Source: Jatrophihabitans_A lederbergiae (GTDB taxonomy: Bacteria > Actinomycetota > Actinomycetes > Mycobacteriales > Jatrophihabitantaceae). From it: a DNA stretch of 64,000 nucleotides. A model generated the notes under the pieces. That model made no database searches. It saw nothing but the letters and a program-made list of their open reading frames with translations, and was not told where the DNA came from. The stretch spans positions 1-64,000 of the forward strand of contig NZ_JAVREH010000013.1 of the NCBI RefSeq assembly GCF_031845305.1, given 5' to 3'. Below, piece after piece: positions 42,622 to 50,598 of the stretch (position 1 is its first letter; the number at the start of each line of letters is the position of its first letter). The position numbers were made by a program, and so were the translations under genes.

Positions 42622-44670
42622 ATGACCAGCAACAGCCGCATCGCGATCGATGTCGGCGGCACATTCACCGATGTCGTCGAACTCTCATCGGCCTCCGGCG
42701 AGCTACGTTTCGACAAAGTGCCCACGACGCCTTCCGCGCCGACCGCCGGCGTGATGGACGCCTTCGGCGTCACCGACTCGGAACTGCCGGACGTCACAAT
42801 GTTCACGCACGGCACGACCCTCGGGCTCAATGCGCTGCTCACCCGCACCGGCGCCCGCGCCGCCGTCATCGGCACCCTCGGCTTCCGCGACGTGTACCTG
42901 CTGGGCCGGACCGATCGTCGGACGAACTACGACATCACATACCGCCCGCGGCCGGCCCTGCTCGAGCGCTACGACACCTTCGAGGTGCCCGAACGCAGCC
43001 TGTTCGACGGCTCGGTGCACCAGCCGCTGGATGTCGAGGCTGCGCGCGTCGTGGCCAGTACCGTGGCCGAGCGCGGCTACGACTCGGTCGCGGTGGCGTT
43101 TCTGCATTCCTACGTCAACCCGGCGCACGAACTGCGGATGCGCGAGATCCTGGCAGAGCTGGCACCGAACGTGGCAGTGACCCTCTCGCACGAGTTGTCC
43201 CGCGAGTACCGGGAATACGAGCGGACCAGCACTGCCGTTCTGGACGCGTACGTCAAGCCGATCGTGCGTCGATACCTGGAGACGCTCGAGGGTGAGCTGG
43301 CCGCGGGTGGGTTCAGCGGACGGTTTCTGATGACGCGCTCGGGCGGTGGCGCGATGACCGCCCGTTCGGCGAGGGAGCAGCCCGTCAGCCTGATCCTCTC
43401 TGGGCCTGCCGGCGGAGTGATCGGTGCGGCGGCATTCTCCGAGCTGATCGGCGAGCAGAACCTCATCACCATCGATATGGGCGGAACCAGCCTCGACGCC
43501 TCGCTGATCGTCGGCGGCAAGCCGGTTCTGCACCAGGGCGCGGAGTTCGAGCAGTTGCCGATCAACACACCGTCGCTGTTCATCCACACCATCGGCGCGG
43601 GCGGTGGCTCGATCGCCTGGCTCGACGGGGCCGGAGCGCTCCAGGTCGGTCCGCAGAGTGCTGGCGCTGACCCCGGCCCGGCATCTTACGGCCGCGGCGG
43701 CACCATCCCTACCTTCACCGACGCGGCCCTGGCGATCGGATATCTGGGCACCGCTACACCGCTCGGTGGAAGGCTCACGCTGGACGACAAGCTCGCGATT
43801 GCCGCGCTCGAACCGCTGGCGACCGAGGTGGGGCTGAGCGCCCTTGCGCTCGCGCGCGGCATCGTGCGTATCTCGACGACCAAGATCATGGGCGCGGTCC
43901 GCTCGATCACCGTCGAGATCGGCCGGGATCCGAAGGACTTCGCGCTGCTGTCCTTCGGGGGTGGCGGCGGGCTGGTCGCCGTCGACGTCGCGCACGAGCT
44001 GGGTATCCCCACCGTGATCGTGCCGCCGGGGCAGGGGGCATTCTCTGCCTTCGGCATGCTGATGGCCGATGTCCAGCACGACTTCTCGCGCACGACGGTC
44101 TTCCCGCTGGCCGCTCTGAACGCGGAACGGCTGGCAGACAGCTATGACCCGATGACAGCGCAAGCGCGTGAGCAGCTCGGGACCGAGGGCTTCGCCGAGG
44201 ATGAGCAGGTCCTCACCCGCAGTGTGGACGTCCGTTACGCGGGCCAGGAGCACACCGTCACCGTGTTGGTGCCCGAAGGCATTGCCGACGTGGCGACCGC
44301 AGTCGAGGCCGCCTTCGCCGAACTGCACGAACGTCAGTACGGCCACACCATGGAGGACCCGATCGAGGTCACCACGATGCGGTTGCGTGCCACCGGAATC
44401 GTCGACAAGCCGAGCCTGCCGAAGATGGCATCACGCGGCTCCGGTGCACCCGAGCCGGACGGCGTCCGTTCGGTGTATCTCTCCGTCGACGAACCGACGG
44501 CGAGCTACCGGCTGTACACCCGTGAATCCCTGCTGGCCGGCGACAGGATTGCCGGCCCCGCAGTCATCTCCGAGCACACCGCCACGACCGTCATCCACGC
44601 CGCCGACCGACTTACGGTAGGCGAGCACGGCGAGATGATCATCACCGTCGGCAACGAGTGGAAGGCCTGA
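42622..44670 (+). CDS. Hydantoinase/oxoprolinase subunit A (HyuA family), copy 2
   Basis: A 682-residue HyuA protein with both actin-like ATP motifs: AIDVGGTFTDVVELS at the N-terminus and TIDMGGTSLDASLI centrally. GAGGGSIAWLDGAG and PGPASYGRGGTIPTFTDA complete the family pattern. Like copy 1 it should provide the ATP-dependent half of a ring-opening hydrolase with the HyuB encoded next. The ATG was chosen because it leads directly into the family N-terminus; upstream is only a weak AAAGG. It starts a plus-strand operon with HyuB and an amidohydrolase, divergent from the Rbs-importer operon. The two HyuA copies share motifs but differ throughout. Confidence 0.92.
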   Translation: MTSNSRIAIDVGGTFTDVVELSSASGELRFDKVPTTPSAPTAGVMDAFGVTDSELPDVTMFTHGTTLGLNALLTRTGARAAVIGTLGFRDVYLLGRTDRRTNYDITYRPRPALLERYDTFEVPERSLFDGSVHQPLDVEAARVVASTVAERGYDSVAVAFLHSYVNPAHELRMREILAELAPNVAVTLSHELSREYREYERTSTAVLDAYVKPIVRRYLETLEGELAAGGFSGRFLMTRSGGGAMTARSAREQPVSLILSGPAGGVIGAAAFSELIGEQNLITIDMGGTSLDASLIVGGKPVLHQGAEFEQLPINTPSLFIHTIGAGGGSIAWLDGAGALQVGPQSAGADPGPASYGRGGTIPTFTDAALAIGYLGTATPLGGRLTLDDKLAIAALEPLATEVGLSALALARGIVRISTTKIMGAVRSITVEIGRDPKDFALLSFGGGGGLVAVDVAHELGIPTVIVPPGQGAFSAFGMLMADVQHDFSRTTVFPLAALNAERLADSYDPMTAQAREQLGTEGFAEDEQVLTRSVDVRYAGQEHTVTVLVPEGIADVATAVEAAFAELHERQYGHTMEDPIEVTTMRLRATGIVDKPSLPKMASRGSGAPEPDGVRSVYLSVDEPTASYRLYTRESLLAGDRIAGPAVISEHTATTVIHAADRLTVGEHGEMIITVGNEWKA

Positions 44671-44676
44671 GCACCG

Positions 44677-46392
44677 ATGAATGACTCGATCACCACAGAG
44701 ATCATCAGGCACGGTCTGCTGGCCGCTGCCGAAGAGATGGCCCGCAACCTGTGCCGGACGGCCTACAACACGGTGGTTTATGAGATTCACGACTACGGCA
44801 TCGGCATTCACGACGCCAACGGCGACGTGGTCGCCGACGCCCCGGGTATCGCCGTGTTCACCCGCGGAAACGACCACGGCATCAAGGAGGCCATGACGTT
44901 CCTGGGCGTCGACAAGATGCGACCGGGCGACGTCTTCCTGTTGAACTATCCGTACTGGTCCTCGGCTCACACCCTGGACCCGCTGGTGTTCGCGCCCGTC
45001 CATGTCGAGGACGAACTCGTCGGTTTCGCTTCCTGCCGGATTCATGTGCTCGATCTGAAGCAGAAGGATCCGGGCTACGTCCTGGACTCCACTGACATGT
45101 ACCAGGAAGGGTTGTTCTTCCCCGCGACCATGCTCTATCGCGCCGGCGAGCCGAACGAGGATATCTTCAACATCATCCGATTCAACAGCCGGTTACCGGA
45201 GCGCACTGTCGGCGACATCCAGGCGCAGGTGTCGGCGTGCTTCACGGGCGTGCGCCGGACACGGGAGATCGCCGAGAAGTACGGCACGTCGACGCTCGTC
45301 AACGCGATGGAGGCCATCAACGATCACGGTGAAAAGCTGGCCCGGCTCGCCCTCGCCAAGCTGCCGAAGGGCACCTGGACCGCACACGACTTCGTCGACT
45401 CCGACGGTATAGACCTTGACCGCATGATCAAGATGAACGTGACCGTCACCGTGGCCGATGACGAGATGATCATCGACTGGACCGGCAGCGACCGGGATGT
45501 GCGCGGGCCGATCAACCTGCCGGTCGGCCAAACCGCGGCCTTCTGCAGCCTGATCTTCAAAGCGATGACTACTCCCGACACATCCGTGGTGGCGGGCAAC
45601 TTCCGGCCGCTGCGGGTGATCACCGAGCCCGGCTCGGTCATGCACGCGGTGCCGCCGATGCCGACCTTCACACTGTGGACCGCCTTGATCGGCGGCGAGG
45701 TGGTGCTCAAGGCGCTCGCGCAGGGCATGCCGGAAATCGTGCCGGCCTGCTCCGGCGGTGACGTCTGCTCGATGATGGGGCTGGGCATCAATCCCCGCAA
45801 TGGTGAGGCGTGGCTCGAGGCAACCAACGAAGCGGTCGGCTTCGGTGGACATGCCGGCGGCGACGGCGCGGACGGCATCATGCACCTCTCCGAGCCTGGC
45901 TGCCGCAACAACCCGGTGGAGGTTCTCGAGACCAAGTCCCCGATGTTCATCGAGTCCTACGGTTATCGGCCCGACAGCGGCGGCGCGGGACGGCACCGTG
46001 GTGGCGTCGGCGTCGGGCGAGCGTACCGATTCACCGCGCGCTCCAGTGGGATCTGCCTGGTGTACAAGACAAAAACGAAGCCATGGCCGATCGCTGGCGG
46101 CTCCGAGGGCGATAACAACCACGTCGTGCTGAACCCGGGAACCGACCGCGAGATCGTGCAGGGGGGAAGCTACAACCACCTCGAAGCCGGCGACGTGCTG
46201 CTGAACAACACCGGGGGCGGTGGCGGTTACAGCGATCCGTTCCAACGCGAGCCGGCCCGCGTCGCGCACGACGTGCGCAACGGCTTCGTATCGGTTGCGG
46301 CCGCCGAGCGGGAGTACGGTGTGATCGTGGATCCAGAGACCTTCGTGGTGGACGGGGAAGCCACGAGCCTACGGCGAGAGCAGGCGGTGTGA
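44677..46392 (+). CDS. Hydantoinase/oxoprolinase subunit B (HyuB family), copy 2
   Basis: A 571-residue HyuB protein. Family features include TEIIRHGLLAAAEEMARNLCRTAYN, the metal-site-like GDVFLLNYPYWSSAHTLDPL, YRPDSGGAGRHRGGVGVGRAY and the C-terminal GGGGGYSDPFQREP. It starts six bases behind HyuA and overlaps the amidohydrolase gene by GTGA, giving a coupled three-gene operon. In copy 1 the corresponding loop reads LNDSYLGGTHLNDV, the commoner form; the change here suggests a different substrate. It probably forms a heteromer with HyuA copy 2. Confidence 0.92.
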   Translation: MNDSITTEIIRHGLLAAAEEMARNLCRTAYNTVVYEIHDYGIGIHDANGDVVADAPGIAVFTRGNDHGIKEAMTFLGVDKMRPGDVFLLNYPYWSSAHTLDPLVFAPVHVEDELVGFASCRIHVLDLKQKDPGYVLDSTDMYQEGLFFPATMLYRAGEPNEDIFNIIRFNSRLPERTVGDIQAQVSACFTGVRRTREIAEKYGTSTLVNAMEAINDHGEKLARLALAKLPKGTWTAHDFVDSDGIDLDRMIKMNVTVTVADDEMIIDWTGSDRDVRGPINLPVGQTAAFCSLIFKAMTTPDTSVVAGNFRPLRVITEPGSVMHAVPPMPTFTLWTALIGGEVVLKALAQGMPEIVPACSGGDVCSMMGLGINPRNGEAWLEATNEAVGFGGHAGGDGADGIMHLSEPGCRNNPVEVLETKSPMFIESYGYRPDSGGAGRHRGGVGVGRAYRFTARSSGICLVYKTKTKPWPIAGGSEGDNNHVVLNPGTDREIVQGGSYNHLEAGDVLLNNTGGGGGYSDPFQREPARVAHDVRNGFVSVAAAEREYGVIVDPETFVVDGEATSLRREQAV

Positions 46393-47579
46393 GCACCCTG
46401 TCGGTAGTCAACGCCCTGGTCTTCGACGGGGTGTCGGATGAGCTCGTCGACGGACCGGTGCATGTGGTCGATGGCCGCATCGCCGCTGTCGGTGGACCGG
46501 AGCAGCCAGCCGATCACATTCTCGACGCGCGCGGCGGAACGGTGCTGCCGGGGCTCATCGACGCTCACTGCCATGCCTACGGCATCGATCTGGACATGCT
46601 GGCGTTGGAGTCCCGTCCACTGAGCTACGTCGCACTGGCCGCAGCCCGTCGGCTCGGCGCTGCGCTGGCGCGTGGATTCACCACTGTGCGCGACCCTTCC
46701 GGTGGCGACGCCGGGCTGGCTCGGGCCATTGCCGAGGGCCTGATTCCAGCGCCGCGCTACCTGTGGACCGGTCCGGCGCTGAGCCAGACCGGAGGTCACG
46801 GCGACGTCCGCGCCGCGGACAGTGACGTGTGCGGCTGTTCCGCGCACACCGTCGAGGTTGTCGATGGTGTGGACCCGCTTCGGCGAGCCGTGCGGGAGCG
46901 GTTCCGACGCGGTGCCCACGCCATCAAGATCATGACCTCGGGTGGTGTCGTGTCACTGACCGATCCGATCCGCATTCCGCAGTATTCCGATGACGAGATA
47001 CGCGCCGTGACAGAGGAGGCGGCTCGACGCGGCAGCTATGTCGCGGCGCACGCCTACTCGTCGGAGGCGATCCGCCACGCTATCGACAACGGGGTGCGCA
47101 GCATCGAGCACGGAAACCTGCTGGACGCCGACACCGCCGCGGCCATGGCAGCCGCCGGCGCCTTCTTGGTGCCGACCTTGGCTACCTACGACGCCATGGA
47201 GCGGCGCGGGGCCGATGTCGGCATGGCCGCGATCTCGCGACAGAAGAACCGCGAGGTCCTCGAGGCGGGACGCGAAGCCGTACAGCTCGCTCGGACAGCC
47301 GGCGTGCGTGTCGGTTTCGGCACCGACCTGATGGGCGCACTGGAGGACGAGCAACTCAACGGACTGCGGCTGCAGGTCGAGCTGGACGGGGTGCTGACCG
47401 CACTGCGCTCGGCGACCTCGGTCAACGCCGAGCTGATCGGTCGGTCCGATCTCGGACGCATCCAAGAGGGCGCCGTGGCCGACCTGCTCATCGTAGCCGG
47501 CAACCCGGTGGAGAACCCGGCCGTACTTTGGTCCGACCGGACCAAGCGAATCGTGCTGCAGGGCGGCGTCCAGATCTGA
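46389..47579 (+). CDS. Metal-dependent amidohydrolase (imidazolonepropionase-like)
   Basis: A 396-residue TIM-barrel amidohydrolase. The metal ligands are present: HxH in LIDAHCHAYG, a carboxylatable lysine in AIKIMTSGG, histidines in YVAAHAYSSEA and RSIEHGN, and the aspartate in GFGTDLMG. Members open cyclic amides, ureides or imidazolones, or cleave dipeptides. A GTG start overlaps the HyuB stop, so it is coupled to the ring-opening enzyme pair and probably performs a neighbouring hydrolytic step on the same substrate. The similarity to imidazolonepropionase is at subfamily level only. A split transketolase operon converges on it after about 200 bases without a recognisable gene. Confidence 0.9.
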   Translation: MSTLSVVNALVFDGVSDELVDGPVHVVDGRIAAVGGPEQPADHILDARGGTVLPGLIDAHCHAYGIDLDMLALESRPLSYVALAAARRLGAALARGFTTVRDPSGGDAGLARAIAEGLIPAPRYLWTGPALSQTGGHGDVRAADSDVCGCSAHTVEVVDGVDPLRRAVRERFRRGAHAIKIMTSGGVVSLTDPIRIPQYSDDEIRAVTEEAARRGSYVAAHAYSSEAIRHAIDNGVRSIEHGNLLDADTAAAMAAAGAFLVPTLATYDAMERRGADVGMAAISRQKNREVLEAGREAVQLARTAGVRVGFGTDLMGALEDEQLNGLRLQVELDGVLTALRSATSVNAELIGRSDLGRIQEGAVADLLIVAGNPVENPAVLWSDRTKRIVLQGGVQI

Positions 47580-47785
47580 CCGGCGTGCGGCCGTACCGGG
47601 CTGGCACGTCATGGGCGCCCCATGATTGCGTCGGCGGAGGAAGACCGCGCTATTCAGCAAGAGCTGATGGGCTGCTACCCGGGACTATGCCCGGAGCTTC
47701 GAGGATGGTTTCCAGCATGGTGACCAGGCGATCGTGGTCCCGATCCCCGCAGTCGCTGGTGGACGGCGCATTCGGCGGCCGACTC

Positions 47786-48730
47786 TTACTCGGCCGGCTC
47801 TTGCGACTGGTCGACCGGATGCGCGACGCAGCCGGCCCGGTGCACCTGCGCGGTGATGGCGGACCGCAGGGAGTCTGTGTCGAGGCCGTGCGCCCGGTCG
47901 TGATCGGCGACGGTGCCGAAGCGGTGCAGCTCAGCCTGGCGCACGCCGTGGCTGAACAGTCGGTGTGCGCGGTGCCCGAGCGCGTCGTTGATCTGCGCGG
48001 CTGCGGTGCCCGCGAGGTAAGGCTCCACGAGCACGACCGTCGCTGCGGAATCCGATCCCGCAGCGAGCACGCGGTCGGTCTCGGCCGCGAGGGCGGCGGC
48101 GTCGAGCGGGCGGACGGTCCGCACGTGCAGCACCGTGACGTCCAGGTCGTCGACGGCCGCACACACCCGATCCAGCAGCGGTCCCACGGCGAGCACCACC
48201 GCGTCGCGGCCTCGGCGCACGACCGCCAGGCCGCCGGTTGACGGCGCCGCCGTCTGCGCGCTGAGCCGCAGGTAGGTCCGGGCCCGCCGGTCCACCGCGT
48301 CCAGGAGCAGCGGCCGCACATCCGCCGCGGCCGACGGCACCTCGATGTGCCAGTCCCCCAGCGTCGACAGCAACGCGACGTCGCCCGGAGCGTGATGCGT
48401 CCGCCCGTACGCGGGCTCGTCGTACGAGGCGCCGATGGACACCAGCACTGCGGGCACGTCCTGATGGCTCAGGTCCAGCTTGATCTGCTCGAACGCACGC
48501 TCGATCAGGAACGTGGCGTAGGTGTGCACGATCGGCACCATTCCGGCCAGCGCGAGCCCACCGGCCACGCCGACCAGAGCTTGCTCGCGGATACCGACGT
48601 TGATCACACGATCGCGCAGGCGGTTCGGCACGCCGGCGAAGGCGACGGTGGAGATATCCGCCAGCACAACCACCGCATCGTCACGGGTGTCCAGTGCTTC
48701 GATAGCGGCATCGACGAACGCGACGCGCAT
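47786..48730 (-). CDS. Transketolase-like subunit, pyrimidine-binding/C-terminal part
   Basis: A 314-residue protein corresponding to the C-terminal half of transketolase: the Transket_pyr domain (about 1-165; VINVGIREQALVGVAGGLALAGMVPIVHTYATFL) and the transketolase C domain (about 180-300). It should bind the pyrimidine end of thiamine diphosphate; the catalytic glutamate is in GIREQ. Together with the product of the gene just upstream it reconstitutes a split transketolase, as is common in actinobacterial catabolic clusters. The overlap with that gene is one base (TGATG), typical of coupled translation. C2-group transfer is expected, but the sugar phosphate is unknown. Confidence 0.9.
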   Translation of the reverse strand: MRVAFVDAAIEALDTRDDAVVVLADISTVAFAGVPNRLRDRVINVGIREQALVGVAGGLALAGMVPIVHTYATFLIERAFEQIKLDLSHQDVPAVLVSIGASYDEPAYGRTHHAPGDVALLSTLGDWHIEVPSAAADVRPLLLDAVDRRARTYLRLSAQTAAPSTGGLAVVRRGRDAVVLAVGPLLDRVCAAVDDLDVTVLHVRTVRPLDAAALAAETDRVLAAGSDSAATVVLVEPYLAGTAAAQINDALGHRAHRLFSHGVRQAELHRFGTVADHDRAHGLDTDSLRSAITAQVHRAGCVAHPVDQSQEPAE

Positions 48731-49416
48731 CAGGCGGCCTTGTCCGCGACCCGTACGACGACGGCGTGCGGTCGGCGTGGATCGCGATGGCGCAACGCCG
48801 TGACCAGGGCATCGCGGTCGCCGCCCTCGACCGTCGTCGTGCCCCAACCCTCCACAGCGAAGCGGGCGCCGATGCCGCCGGGCCAGCCGAGGCTCGCGCT
48901 GCGGTTGTCGACCACTACGGCCGTCAGCCCGTCCAGGCCGAAGCGTCCCGCGACCGCGATCGCCTCGGCGTTGCTGCCCTCGTCGAACTCGGCGTCGCCG
49001 AGCAGCGCGATCATCCGACCGGTGTTCCGGTGCAGCCGCACGGCCAGCGCGGTTCCGACGGCCAGCGCCAACCCATGGCCGAGTGAGCCGCTGGAGATCT
49101 CCACGCCGGGCACGCGCAGCCGGTCCGGGTGCAGTCCGAGCGGGGAGTCGTAGTCGCGAAACGTCGGCAGCACGTCGGGGTCGAAGAACCCGTACGCGGC
49201 CAGCACCGCGAAGTAGGCCATCGGCCCGTGCCCCTTGGACAGATAGAAGCGATCGCGGTCAGGGTCGTCCAAGGCGTCGGGTGACACGTCGAGGACGTCA
49301 CCGTACAGCGCCGAGAGGACGTCGAGGACGGAGGTGGCACTGGCGTCGTGTTTTTCGTCGCCCGTTTGCCGGGCCATGAAGTCGATGATCTGGGATCGGG
49401 TTGCATGCGTGTTCAT
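48730..49416 (-). CDS. Transketolase-like subunit, thiamine-diphosphate-binding N-terminal part
   Basis: A 228-residue protein equal to the N-terminal ThDP/Mg-binding half of transketolase. The GDG-type motif is seen as ALLGDAEFDEGSNAEAIAVAGRFGLDGLTAVVVDN, and FYLSKGHGPMAYFAVLAAYGF plus LGHGLALAVGTALA are family features. It is shorter than the usual 270-residue N-half. The start ATG has no strong ribosome-binding site; a GTG nine codons upstream is in frame, but it would place the start inside the SoxR box. The promoter must overlap that box, so expression is probably redox controlled. The C-half gene follows directly. Confidence 0.88.
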   Translation of the reverse strand: MNTHATRSQIIDFMARQTGDEKHDASATSVLDVLSALYGDVLDVSPDALDDPDRDRFYLSKGHGPMAYFAVLAAYGFFDPDVLPTFRDYDSPLGLHPDRLRVPGVEISSGSLGHGLALAVGTALAVRLHRNTGRMIALLGDAEFDEGSNAEAIAVAGRFGLDGLTAVVVDNRSASLGWPGGIGARFAVEGWGTTTVEGGDRDALVTALRHRDPRRPHAVVVRVADKAA

Positions 49417-49430
49417 GCGGCAACTCTCAT

Positions 49431-49450
49431 ACCTCAAGTGCACTCGAGGT
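49431..49450. promoter_or_regulatory. SoxR box between split transketolase and soxR
   Basis: ACCTCAAGTG-CACTCGAGGT is a palindrome matching at 18 of 20 positions, and its left half equals the known SoxR-box half (CCTCAAGT). It lies between the divergent transketolase and soxR starts. On the minus strand TTGACC overlaps one edge and TATGAG the other, a plausible promoter in which SoxR would sit between -35 and -10. Confidence 0.8.
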
Positions 49451-49470
49451 CAAGCCGCTACGGTGAGGCG

Positions 49471-49917
49471 ATGGAGACCACGCTCAGCATCGGGGATTTC
49501 GCCGCGCGTTCGGGCGTCAGCGTGTCCGCGGTGCGCTTCTACGAGCAGAACGGCCTGATTAGCTCGACGAGGACGTCGGGCAACCAGCGGCGCTACGCCC
49601 GCACCGAACTGCGCCGGCTGGCCGTCGTGCGCGCCGCGCGGCAGTTGGGGATTCCGCTGGCCGACATCCAGACGGCGCTGGCGACACTGCCCGACGGTCG
49701 AGCGCCGACGCGGCGCGACTGGACCCGGCTGTCGCGGCGGTGGCGCGCGACGATCGACCAGCGCATTGCCGATCTGCAGTCGCTCAAAGACCGGCTGGAC
49801 GGGTGTATCGGCTGCGGCTGTCTTTCCCTGCGCCGCTGCGCGCTCTACAACGCCCAGGACGTAGCGGCCGAGTTCGGCGCCGGGCCGCGACTGCTGCTCG
49901 GTACCGAGGTCCAGTAG
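49471..49917 (+). CDS. soxR: SoxR redox-sensing MerR-family regulator
   Basis: A 148-residue MerR-type regulator recognised as SoxR. The winged helix-turn-helix is at residues 5-70 (LSIGDFAARSGVSVSAVRFYE, RTSGNQRRYARTELRR), then a dimerisation helix. The [2Fe-2S] ligands Cys112, Cys115, Cys117 and Cys123 (CIGCGCLSLRRC) have exactly the spacing of characterised SoxR proteins. Oxidation of the cluster by redox-cycling compounds or nitric oxide activates transcription. In actinobacteria SoxR generally responds to the cell's own redox-active metabolites. Its own operator-like box, 21 bases upstream, is shared with the transketolase genes. The soxS gene of enterobacteria is absent, as expected. 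Confidence 0.95.
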   Translation: METTLSIGDFAARSGVSVSAVRFYEQNGLISSTRTSGNQRRYARTELRRLAVVRAARQLGIPLADIQTALATLPDGRAPTRRDWTRLSRRWRATIDQRIADLQSLKDRLDGCIGCGCLSLRRCALYNAQDVAAEFGAGPRLLLGTEVQ

Positions 49918-49974
49918 CGCTCTGCGCTGGAAGCGACGCCGTAGCCGGTTCTCAGGGATCACGGTGTTGGGGTC

Positions 49975-50346
49975 TCATGGTTCTTGGCTGGGCCACGACG
50001 CGTGGGTGACTTCACCGCCGCGGACAGACACGATGAGCGCTACCGCCCCACCGTCGCGTTGATATAGCTCGTAGGAACCAGCGGTCAGTTCGGCGAACAC
50101 CGCGGTATGCAGGATTCGCCCGTTGGCGGGTCTACCGAGGACGGCGACGTGCAGCAGGTGGTGCTCGTGCCCGGATGCGTGATGGGTGTGTACGTGCGTG
50201 CCAGTCGAATGGTCCGACGAAGTAGGTCGAATCTCGATTTCGACGCCTTCGAGTTGCGCCGGCGCCGAGACGATCAGAGCGCCGATGTCGCCCCCGATGT
50301 CGAGCACGACCGATCCTTGGCCGGCATGGGTATTGTCCTCGGGCAT
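49975..50346 (-). CDS. Hypothetical protein with His-rich loop
   Basis: A 123-residue protein of unknown function. It opens with GSVVLDIGGDIGALIVSAPAQLEGVEIEI, a pattern I associate with widespread actinobacterial small proteins of undetermined role, and closes with ALIVSVRGGEVTHASWP. In the middle, a histidine-rich loop (THVHTHHASGHEHHLLHVAV) could bind a metal. The beta-rich pattern suggests a small barrel or sandwich. It lies upstream of the 14-bp tandem repeat and in the same direction as the DUF4331 gene, so the two may be in one transcript passing through the repeat. Confidence 0.72.
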   Translation of the reverse strand: MPEDNTHAGQGSVVLDIGGDIGALIVSAPAQLEGVEIEIRPTSSDHSTGTHVHTHHASGHEHHLLHVAVLGRPANGRILHTAVFAELTAGSYELYQRDGGAVALIVSVRGGEVTHASWPSQEP

Positions 50347-50416
50347 GTGCGTGGCTCCTATGGGCGGTGCCCGGCGGCCTGCTGGCCGCCGGGACCGCGG
50401 TGTTCTGAGCTTGCCC

Positions 50417-50598
50417 GATCAGCCTTGGCCGATCAGCCTTGGCCGATCAGCCTTGGCCGATCAGCCTTGGCCGATCAGCCTTGGCCGATCAGCCTTGGCC
50501 GATCAGCCTTGGCCGATCAGCCTTGGCCGATCAGCTTTGGTCGAGCAGCCTTGGTCGATCAGCTTTGGTCGATCAGCTTTGGTCGATCAGCTTTGGTC
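50417..50598. repeat. 14-bp tandem repeat, 13 copies
   Basis: Eight identical copies of GATCAGCCTTGGCC are followed by five variant copies, mainly GATCAGCTTTGGTC. Each unit contains a near-palindrome (GGCCGATCAGCC). The last copy reaches into the final codons and stop of the DUF4331 gene, which ends in VDQS encoded by repeat sequence. The unit length is not a multiple of three, so open frames across it are a consequence of the repeat. It may act as a transcript-end structure, a protein-binding array or simply a replication-slippage tract. Confidence 0.97.

Noticed and set aside
47580..47785. Possible small gene between amidohydrolase and transketolase
   Set aside because: Frames crossing the gap are extensions of antisense shadows; no start signal or similarity.
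50417..50598. Tandem repeat as a CRISPR array
   Set aside because: Copies are contiguous 14-mers without spacers and no cas gene is nearby.
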